Below, piece by piece: positions 22,044 through 26,952 of a stretch of 26,952 nucleotides of DNA. The notes beneath the pieces are model-generated. The model made no database searches and had not been told where the DNA came from. It saw only the letters and a list, made by a program, of their open reading frames with translations. The stretch is from Heyndrickxia sporothermodurans (GTDB lineage Bacteria > Bacillota > Bacilli > Bacillales > Bacillaceae_C). Position numbers and translations under genes: made by a program. The stretch lies in NCBI RefSeq assembly GCF_016785185.1, contig NZ_JAEKDY010000043.1. The stretch is one strand, 5' to 3'. The number at the start of each line of letters is the position of its first letter. The stretch's first letter is position 1.

Positions 22044-22772
22044 CATCTGCACCCAGGCTTCTTTAAAGTCGTTAATGGGTGCTTTTTTATTTTTCTTACC
22101 AGTCAGTGGATCGTTGAAATAAATAAAGTTTTTATCGTAACCTGTAATTAATACTGAATGTTCTTTACTAGTAATGCGGATGGCACCTTTTTTTGTATGC
22201 CATGTTGTAAAATAGGAATCAGGGAGCTTTTTGTATTGTGTATTAATAATTACCCAGATTGGTTGTCCGTTTGATAAAGGTATTTTTAATTCATCAAATG
22301 AGCTTTTCGTTAGGTTAATTATTTTACCAGGCAAATATTTATTCGCTAATCCAATTATTGGTTGAACATAAACACCAAGTCCCGGTTTACTATACGTATA
22401 TATATCGCCGACAAATCCGTCGTTTGGGTGCCCATAATAAATGTTGTTGTTAATTATTTTGCGTGGTGTCGGATCTTTTTTAATTTGTTTTGCAAGGGTC
22501 ATTTTATCACTTTTGATACCTGCTGAATTTAGTAACATAGACAAGCTAGTTACTTCGCATCCACGAGCTAATTCTGGGAATTGGGAAGTGACGGGAATAT
22601 TTAAAAGAACCTTGTCCTTTATTTTCACAATCGAATATTGTTTTGAATTTTGGTTGTTTAAATCAATTGTTCGGTCCGCCATTTCACTAGCATGTTCAAA
22701 ATTTTGATAACCATAAATAAAAATAATTATAAAAAATAGAAATGCTGTAAAACCTGCTATAATAGATTTCAT
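22014..22772 (-). CDS. C39-like papain-fold peptidase, membrane-anchored or secreted
   Basis: 252-aa protein with an N-terminal hydrophobic segment (residues 4-20) that acts as signal anchor or signal peptide, then a C39-like domain: Cys72 in ARGCEVTSLSML, His205 in KEHSVLITGYD and Asp221 in YFNDPLTG form the expected triad. It begins LLNIPVTSQFPE, typical of the peptidase C39_2 family such as Bacillus YvpB. It probably acts outside the cell on a peptide or wall substrate; the target is unknown. AAAGGTGAT precedes ATG 22772. It sits alone and opposite to its neighbours between asnB and ytpA, so it may be an insertion relative to the B. subtilis gene order. Confidence 0.87.
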   Translation of the reverse strand: MKSIIAGFTAFLFFIIIFIYGYQNFEHASEMADRTIDLNNQNSKQYSIVKIKDKVLLNIPVTSQFPELARGCEVTSLSMLLNSAGIKSDKMTLAKQIKKDPTPRKIINNNIYYGHPNDGFVGDIYTYSKPGLGVYVQPIIGLANKYLPGKIINLTKSSFDELKIPLSNGQPIWVIINTQYKKLPDSYFTTWHTKKGAIRITSKEHSVLITGYDKNFIYFNDPLTGKKNKKAPINDFKEAWVQMGSQAITYHE

Positions 22773-22793
22773 AAAATCACCTTTACATTATCC

Positions 22794-22822
22794 TTACTAT
22801 ATACATCGGCATTTTTCGTCAA
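22794..22822 (-). promoter_or_regulatory. Promoter of the C39-like gene
   Basis: On the minus strand TTGACG (22817-22822) is followed after 17 nt by TAGTAA (22794-22799), with TATAGT overlapping at 15 nt spacing. It lies about 25-50 nt ahead of the ATG. Confidence 0.55.
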
Positions 22823-22852
22823 TATTAAAGTTTTTATTATAAAGTAAATAAA

Positions 22853-22914
22853 AAAAGAGCGATCCATTTTATTTTTTCATTTATATAAATGGGTACAATA
22901 TAAAAGGCTCTTTT
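22853..22914. repeat. Nested inverted repeat upstream of ytpA
   Basis: AAAAGAGC (22853-22860) pairs with GCTCTTTT (22907-22914). Inside, CCATTT (22864-22869) pairs with AAATGG (22887-22892), around the palindrome ATTTATATAAAT. Minus-strand RNA would end in a T run, like a terminator. A TATAAT (22935-22940) follows it and may be the ytpA -10 box. Confidence 0.6.
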
Positions 22915-22981
22915 CCTATTTTGCTTTTTTCTTTTATAATTAGGAAGAGATTACTATGCTTGAATTAAGGAGGTATCAGAT

Positions 22982-23788
22982 ATGTGGAAATGGGAAGCGG
23001 ATCAAGGTCCAAAAGCTATTATCGTAATGGTCCATGGTGCGATGGAGCATCATGGGAGATATAGTTGGCTCATTGAAATGTGGCGTTCATCAGGCTACCA
23101 TGTAATAATGGGAGATTTGCCAGGACAAGGAATGACAACAAGATCCCAAAGAGGTCATATCGATTCCTTTGATGAATATATTTTCGAAATAAAAGATTGG
23201 GTACAAACGGCCTATCAATTTGATGTACCAGTATTTCTATTTGGACATAGTATGGGAGGTTTGGCGGTCATTCGGACCCTTCAAGAAGAAAGATTAAATC
23301 TTGCGGGCGTAATTTTATCCGCTCCATGTTTAGATTTAGTTACCTATCCTTCGAAATTTTTAAGTTTTCTATCAGTATTAATGAATAAAGTTGCTCCGAA
23401 AGTGAAATTTTCCAGTGGCTTAACGATAGAGGATGTAACAAGAAATGAGGAAGCACGAGAGCTCGCTTTAAATGATTCTTTATATGTAACAAAAATTTCT
23501 GTCAGATGGTACAGAGAATTAGTACAGGCAATGAAACTGGCCTTCACAAATATGTCGAAAATACCAGATATTCCTTTTTTGGTTTTACAAGGTGGAAATG
23601 ATAAAATTGTAAATAAACAAGCTGTAAACGATTGGTTTAATAAAGTAACACTTTCCGAGAAACAATATAAAGTTTGGCCAAATAGCTTTCATGAAATATT
23701 TAATGAACCGGAACGGGAAGAAGCTTTCCAATATGCAAAGAATTTTGTCGAAACAAGACTTCGCGCTTTAGGCTATATAATTAATTGA
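22982..23788 (+). CDS. ytpA: Alpha/beta hydrolase YtpA (lysophospholipase-like)
   Basis: 268-aa hydrolase with oxyanion motif VHGAMEHHGRY, nucleophile Ser90 (GHSMGG), Asp207 (GGNDKIV) and His237 (NSFHEIF), the monoacylglycerol-lipase type pattern. In B. subtilis YtpA is a phospholipase reported to give the lysophospholipid antibiotic bacilysocin. A perfect AAGGAGGT precedes ATG 22982. It is 14 nt upstream of ytpB, forming the same two-gene operon as in Bacillus. Confidence 0.92.
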   Translation: MWKWEADQGPKAIIVMVHGAMEHHGRYSWLIEMWRSSGYHVIMGDLPGQGMTTRSQRGHIDSFDEYIFEIKDWVQTAYQFDVPVFLFGHSMGGLAVIRTLQEERLNLAGVILSAPCLDLVTYPSKFLSFLSVLMNKVAPKVKFSSGLTIEDVTRNEEARELALNDSLYVTKISVRWYRELVQAMKLAFTNMSKIPDIPFLVLQGGNDKIVNKQAVNDWFNKVTLSEKQYKVWPNSFHEIFNEPEREEAFQYAKNFVETRLRALGYIIN

Positions 23789-23802
23789 GGTGATTTTTAA
23801 AG

Positions 23803-24924
23803 ATGTCCGTCCCTTCGAATCCATTTTCATTGATGAATCAGGTGTACAGGAAAGTTTTTCCGACTGTTCATCGTGAATTAATGTACTGGAAAGAAAAAGC
23901 TGCATCAATCCCCAACCAAGAACTTAGAAACCAAGCATTAGCTAGTATTGAGCATAAAACTTTTCATTGTGAAGGTGGTTCCATTCTTGCATTATTAGCT
24001 CTTGATCGTAGGGATGAGGCAATAAAGTTTATTGTAGCGTATCAAACAATTAGTGATTACTTGGATAATCTTTGTGACAGAAGCACCTCTTTAGATCCCG
24101 CTGATTTTGAAGCGTTACACGAGTCGATGAGAGATTCGTTATCGATTCAGGCAAAAACGAAAAATTATTATCGACTTCGGGATGATCAAGATGATGGCGG
24201 CTATTTAGAGGAATTGGTCTTAACATGCCAAAAAGTGTTATCTTCGTTAACAAAATATGATCTAATAAGAGATTCTTTATTAGAATTATGCCAGTATTAC
24301 TGTGATTTACAAGTACATAAGCATGTAAAAGTTGAGGAAAGAGAGCCTCGTTTACAATCATGGTTCAAAACATATCAATCATCCTTACCGCAAATGGGAT
24401 GGCATGAATTTTCCGCATGCTCCGGTTCCACATTGGGAATATTTTGTCTCGTATCTTATTGTTTCCGAAAAGATTTTATTGAGGACCACGCAAAGAGCAT
24501 TCGTGAAGGGTATTTTCCTTATATTCAAGGTTTGCACATCCTTCTTGATTATTTTATCGATCAGGATGAAGATCGAGAAGGTGGAGATTTAAACTTCTGT
24601 TTCTATTATGATAATAATGAAGAAATGTTTGAACGATTAACACACTTTTTAACAGAGGCAGATATACATACGGAAAAATTGCCTGATCAGAAATTCCATA
24701 AATTTATTAATCGAGGGCTTTTAGCTGTTTATTTATCTGATGATAAAGTGAGTAAACAAAAAGATGTTCAAAAAATAGCGAGAGAATTAATTAAACATGG
24801 GGGATCAATTAGCTACTTTTTTTATTGGAATGGACGAGCATACCGAAAAATAAAAAGTTTAATCCCGACAGGCGTTTTAAAAGCTTTGTTAAAAACGAAA
24901 AAAAGAAGTGCAGAGCTACACTAA
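23803..24924 (+). CDS. ytpB: Tetraprenyl-beta-curcumene synthase YtpB (DUF2600)
   Basis: 373-aa terpene synthase that cyclises heptaprenyl diphosphate to the C35 compound tetraprenyl-beta-curcumene, as shown for the Bacillus family. It has no classic DDXXD or NSE motif; Asp-rich helices visible are ISDYLDNLCDRS near residue 85, the RDDQDDGGYLEE stretch near 125 and LDYFIDQDEDREGGDLNF near 248, likely to hold the Mg-diphosphate. The GAGGTGAT ahead of ATG 23803 overlaps the ytpA stop, so the two genes are co-translated. It links to the menaquinone genes in that both pathways draw on heptaprenyl diphosphate. Confidence 0.94.
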   Translation: MSVPSNPFSLMNQVYRKVFPTVHRELMYWKEKAASIPNQELRNQALASIEHKTFHCEGGSILALLALDRRDEAIKFIVAYQTISDYLDNLCDRSTSLDPADFEALHESMRDSLSIQAKTKNYYRLRDDQDDGGYLEELVLTCQKVLSSLTKYDLIRDSLLELCQYYCDLQVHKHVKVEEREPRLQSWFKTYQSSLPQMGWHEFSACSGSTLGIFCLVSYCFRKDFIEDHAKSIREGYFPYIQGLHILLDYFIDQDEDREGGDLNFCFYYDNNEEMFERLTHFLTEADIHTEKLPDQKFHKFINRGLLAVYLSDDKVSKQKDVQKIARELIKHGGSISYFFYWNGRAYRKIKSLIPTGVLKALLKTKKRSAELH

Positions 24925-24960
24925 GAAAAGCGGAAAGCTAGGCTACTTGCGCTGGACAGC
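24924..24960 (+). repeat. Bacillaceae AGAAAAGCGG-type intergenic repeat, copy 1
   Basis: Begins AGAAAAGCGGAAAGC, directly at the ytpB stop, and ends TTGCGCTGGACAGC. It matches what I know of a widespread intergenic repeat of Bacillaceae (AGAAAAGCGGAGGCGCC...GCGCTGGA...). Copy 2 in inverse orientation lies at 26233-26271. Confidence 0.65.
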
Positions 24961-24964
24961 AAAA

Positions 24965-24996
24965 AAAAACGATAACCGATATTGGTTATCGTTTTT
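24965..24996. terminator. Bidirectional terminator ytpB/ytqB
   Basis: AAAAACGATAACC pairs with GGTTATCGTTTTT around GATATT, with A and T tracts on either side. It lies between the convergent stops of ytpB and ytqB, overlapping the latter. Confidence 0.92.
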
Positions 24997-25558
24997 CAAT
25001 AGCGATGATAAATGGCGGGTTATTTATTTGATTAATGAACTCGTATTTTAAAACATGGGCCTTTTTTTGATCGATACTTTTTACAAAATTCATCACTTCA
25101 TCTTTTTCAATTGCACCTTCCGGATGACCGTGATAAATGACAACAACAATCATTGCTTCGGGACTCATTATTTCTAAAAGCTGTTCGACTGCTGCAATAG
25201 TTGTTGAGGAATGTGTAACAATTTGTTTATCCCCGCCAGGCAAGTACCCTAAATTAAAAATAGCGGCGGAAATTTTTCCAAAATGGTGTGAAGGAATGGT
25301 ATCTTTAATCGTTTCGTGCCCTTTGTTAAAAAGAGTAATATTAGTTAACAGGTTTGCCTTGTCCAAATAGTCTCGCGCATGCATCAATGCCTCTTCCTGA
25401 ATATCAAAGCCATATACATGCCCATTTTGTCCAACCAATTTTGCTAAAAACTCGGTATCATGCCCGTTGCCTACCGTAGCATCCACGACAATGTCATTGG
25501 GGGAAATTGCTTTTTTAAGTAACGTATGGGAAAAGTCTAAAATTTTTTGAAGTTTCAC
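24986..25558 (-). CDS. mnmM: tRNA (mnm5s2U) methyltransferase MnmM / YtqB
   Basis: 190-aa class I SAM-dependent methyltransferase. Motif I is VVDATVGNGHDTEFLA near residues 24-39, the acidic ribose-binding loop is GFDIQ, and FNLGYLPGGDK and YHGHPEGAIEKD are family-specific. The family, long called rRNA methylase YtqB, was shown in B. subtilis and Staphylococcus to methylate 5-aminomethyl-2-thiouridine at the tRNA wobble position. Candidate substrates in this window are tRNA-Glu(TTC) and tRNA-Leu(TAA). The minus-strand AGAGGTGTAATTGTG leader supplies the ribosome binding site for ATG 25558. Confidence 0.9.
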   Translation of the reverse strand: MKLQKILDFSHTLLKKAISPNDIVVDATVGNGHDTEFLAKLVGQNGHVYGFDIQEEALMHARDYLDKANLLTNITLFNKGHETIKDTIPSHHFGKISAAIFNLGYLPGGDKQIVTHSSTTIAAVEQLLEIMSPEAMIVVVIYHGHPEGAIEKDEVMNFVKSIDQKKAHVLKYEFINQINNPPFIIAIEKR

Positions 25559-25709
25559 AATTACACCTCTAAATATTTGAATTTCTTTAATGATACAAGT
25601 CTAATTTATTTCCTCGAAATTGCCAACATAGTCCGTAAACAAATGAACAAAATAATGTTGAGGCATGCTATGCCTTAAAACTCCGTCATATAAAAGGAGG
25701 AGTCATAAA

Positions 25710-25985
25710 TTGGCAACAAGACAATCTGTTAGCGAACATATTCAACGATGTGAAGAAGCGATTAGCTATGCAAAAGAACAGTTTATCGAAGGAAGCAGGC
25801 AGGAGCATTACTACGATAATGAATATCAATATGCAATGCAGCAGCTTGAAGGTTCATACAATGAATTAGCCCAGCTTGCAAATAGTGCCAATTCCCAACA
25901 AAGAGAACAATTACATCGAATGAGATTACAGATTCAACAGCTGCAAAATCAAATGACTCTATTAAATCATGACCGACCACAATAA
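25710..25985 (+). CDS. ytzC: DUF2524 protein YtzC
   Basis: 91-aa helical, Gln/Glu-rich protein starting with TTG 25710, 9 nt after AAGGAGG (25694-25700). An in-frame reading to 25665 lies ahead of that site and is not used. It begins MATRQSVSEHIQRCEEAISY and has QQREQLHRMRLQIQQLQNQM at its C-terminus, probably a coiled coil. It closely resembles Bacillus YtzC in sequence and location. Function unknown. Confidence 0.88.
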   Translation: MATRQSVSEHIQRCEEAISYAKEQFIEGSRQEHYYDNEYQYAMQQLEGSYNELAQLANSANSQQREQLHRMRLQIQQLQNQMTLLNHDRPQ

Positions 25986-26007
25986 TTCTTTATTTACGGA
26001 GGATATT

Positions 26008-26178
26008 ATGAAAAAACGATCAAAACAAAATAACCCGGAACAAAAAACAAAAAACGGTATAAATAATCAAGATATGGAAGTTGGGCAAGATTACGATCCA
26101 GTTAAAGAATTGAAGAAACAAAATTCCAAAAAGAGTCAGCCAATACGCTCTAAACAACATATCGAAAATCCTGATTAA
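26008..26178 (+). CDS. Small hydrophilic protein of unknown function, 56 aa
   Basis: ATG 26008 follows ACGGAGGA, and the product (MKKRSKQNNPEQKTKNGINN..., ending SKQHIENPD) is almost entirely Lys, Gln, Asn, Glu and Asp, with no hydrophobic core and a central DMEVGQDYDPVKEL. It lies 22 nt after ytzC and ends at a strong terminator, so the two are likely co-transcribed. The composition recalls small disordered spore or stress proteins, but I recognise no family. Confidence 0.65.
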   Translation: MKKRSKQNNPEQKTKNGINNQDMEVGQDYDPVKELKKQNSKKSQPIRSKQHIENPD

Positions 26179-26196
26179 ACAAGTGAAAATAATAAA

Positions 26197-26224
26197 GGAG
26201 TGAGCGACAAGCTCGCTCTTTTTT
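26197..26224 (+). terminator. Terminator of ytzC and the 56-aa gene
   Basis: GGAGTGAGC (26197-26205) pairs with GCTCGCTCT (26211-26219) around GACAA, followed by six T. Confidence 0.92.
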
Positions 26225-26232
26225 ACATTTTT

Positions 26233-26271
26233 GTCCTGCTCCAACTGCCTAGAAAGGCGCTCTCATCTTTC
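26233..26271 (-). repeat. Bacillaceae AGAAAAGCGG-type intergenic repeat, copy 2
   Basis: Read on the minus strand it begins AGAAAGATGAGAGCGCC and ends GCAGTTGGAGCAGGAC, a diverged version of the repeat at 24924-24960. It lies just after the terminator. The rest of 26272-26365 has no recognisable feature. Confidence 0.55.
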
Positions 26272-26389
26272 TAATGATTAACAGAATATTATGTGTATGC
26301 TTTTTTGAGATTTGCCACTTGAAGCAAGTTATAAAAAGAAATAAAATGATGTAGGAATGTAAATATTGGGGAGGAAGGGAGCGATTTTC

Positions 26390-26860
26390 ATGCCTAGATC
26401 CTTATGGCTTTTAGTGATCGGTATGATGGTGAATGTTACTGGCTCTTCTTTTTTATGGCCGTTAAATGCTATTTATATTCATGATCACTTGGGGAAATCA
26501 TTATCGGTTGCAGGAATTGTTTTAATGTTAAATTCGGCTGCAAGCGTAATAGGAAATTTAATTGGTGGAAACTTATACGATAAAATCGGCGGTTTTCGTT
26601 CGATTTTACTTGGAATAATGATTACAATCTTATCTTTAATCGGAATGACTTTTTGGCATGGATGGCCGCTATATCCAATCTTTTTAACAATTATTGGGCT
26701 TGGAGCGGGTATCATTGTACCGGCGATGTTTGCGATGGCAGGTGCAGTCTGGAAAGAAGGGGGAAGAAAAGCTTTTAATGCCGTTTATATTGCGCAAAAT
26801 TTTGGTGTTGCAGTTGGTTCGGCACTGTACTGCACCCCAAAAGTTAGAGTAAAAATCTAA
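26390..26860 (+). pseudogene. Major facilitator superfamily transporter, cut by an IS element
   Basis: The N-terminal 145 or so residues of an MFS efflux-type transporter start at ATG 26390 behind GGGGAGGAAGGGAG. About four transmembrane helices are present (LWLLVIGMMVNVTGSSF; AGIVLMLNSAASVIGNLIGG; the loop GGNLYDKIGGFRS is the MFS motif A; LLGIMITILSLIGMTFW; IFLTIIGLGAGIIVP). The protein should be near 400 aa, but at about 26825 the sequence passes into an IS left end, adding an alien tail (YCTPKVRVKI) before a stop at 26860. Location suggests the yttB orthologue. The remainder, if present, lies beyond the window. Confidence 0.88.
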
Positions 26861-26952
26861 CTTTTGGAGTGTTTATTTATGGCTAAATATAGTGAGAAAT
26901 TTAAACTGATGGTAGTTAAAGAATATCTAGAAGGAAATCTTGGATACAAGCT
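26826..26952 (+). mobile_element. IS3-family insertion sequence, left end (continues beyond window)
   Basis: The end begins TGTACTGCACCCCAAAAGTT, similar to terminal repeats of IS3/IS150-type elements in Firmicutes, and is followed by the start of an orfA-type transposase gene. The border is deduced from loss of MFS coding sense at this point. A 12-bp perfect hairpin (26837-26848 with 26856-26867) lies inside the end. Confidence 0.85.
26879..26952 (+). CDS. IS3-family transposase OrfA, N-terminal part
   Basis: ATG 26879 opens MAKYSEKFKLMVVKEYLEGN, the standard beginning of the helix-turn-helix OrfA of IS3 elements, and runs off the window after 24 codons. OrfA binds the ends and is normally joined to OrfB (DDE domain) by frameshifting; OrfB is not in view. 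The ribosome binding site TTGGAG lies in the right arm of the preceding hairpin. Confidence 0.88.
   Translation, partial: MAKYSEKFKLMVVKEYLEGNLGYK

Noticed and set aside
24050..24361. 103-aa minus-strand frame within ytpB
   Set aside because: Shadow of a well-supported coding sequence, without a ribosome binding site.

Overview
The window is AT-rich chromosomal DNA of a Bacillus-type Firmicute (Bacillaceae). The evidence is the gene content and order (a trnB-like tRNA array, menFDHBEC, yidD/ytjA, ytzI, dps, ytlDCA, ytmA-ytmB, pckA, SAM riboswitch-metK, asnB, ytpA-ytpB, ytqB, ytzC), the strong AGGAGG ribosome binding sites, the TTG/GTG starts, and sigma-A and sigma-B promoters of Bacillus type. 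Most of it is core-genome housekeeping. I did not find a convincing new multi-gene system. The non-routine content is in dispersed repeats, RNA structures, small missed genes and one insertion sequence.

Layout. Positions 1-1801 hold a dense tRNA array in one orientation: the tail of Gly(GCC), then Leu(TAA), Arg(ACG), Pro(TGG), Ala(TGC), Met(CAT), Ile2(CAT), Ser(TGA), fMet(CAT), Asp(GTC), a broken 5' half of tRNA-Phe, Phe(GAA), His(GTG), Gly(TCC), Ile(GAT), Asn(GTT), Ser(GCT) and Glu(TTC), closed by a strong terminator. Positions 1950-9560 hold the menaquinone operon menF-menD-menH-menB-menE-menC, with a good sigma-A promoter and an internal hairpin-T-tract between menB and menE. Positions 9564-11570 hold small genes: a 53-aa DUF1540 protein, yidD, ytzI, sigma-B-type dps and two conserved small proteins. 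On the minus strand, 11609-15153 carries a lipoprotein and a nitrate/sulfonate/THI5-type ABC importer (ytlA-ytlC-ytlD).

Positions 15264-16349 carry ytmA and ytmB (+), convergent with pckA (-). The pckA-metK divergent region holds a palindrome over the probable pckA promoter, a consensus sigma-A promoter, and an S-box (SAM-I) riboswitch with a full terminator/antiterminator pair ahead of metK. asnB follows, then a C39-like secreted peptidase (-), ytpA-ytpB (phospholipase-like hydrolase and C35 terpene synthase), ytqB/mnmM (-), ytzC and a tiny hydrophilic protein. The right end is a major facilitator gene cut by the left end of an IS3-family element.

How the genes work together: MenF/D/H/C/E/B turn chorismate into 1,4-dihydroxy-2-naphthoyl-CoA for menaquinone. 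PckA opens gluconeogenesis. MetK makes S-adenosylmethionine and is switched off by its product. YtqB/MnmM uses that methyl donor on tRNA wobble uridines. Dps and YtpB belong to stress and terpenoid functions.

The most interesting structural signal is a degenerate 7-nt-periodic repeat (core TTGGA..TTAGAAGTTAGAATG) seen at three unrelated places. One copy is an inverted pair between tRNA genes, one forms the Shine-Dalgarno region of ytmA, and one is an inverted pair lodged inside the P3 arm of the metK SAM riboswitch.
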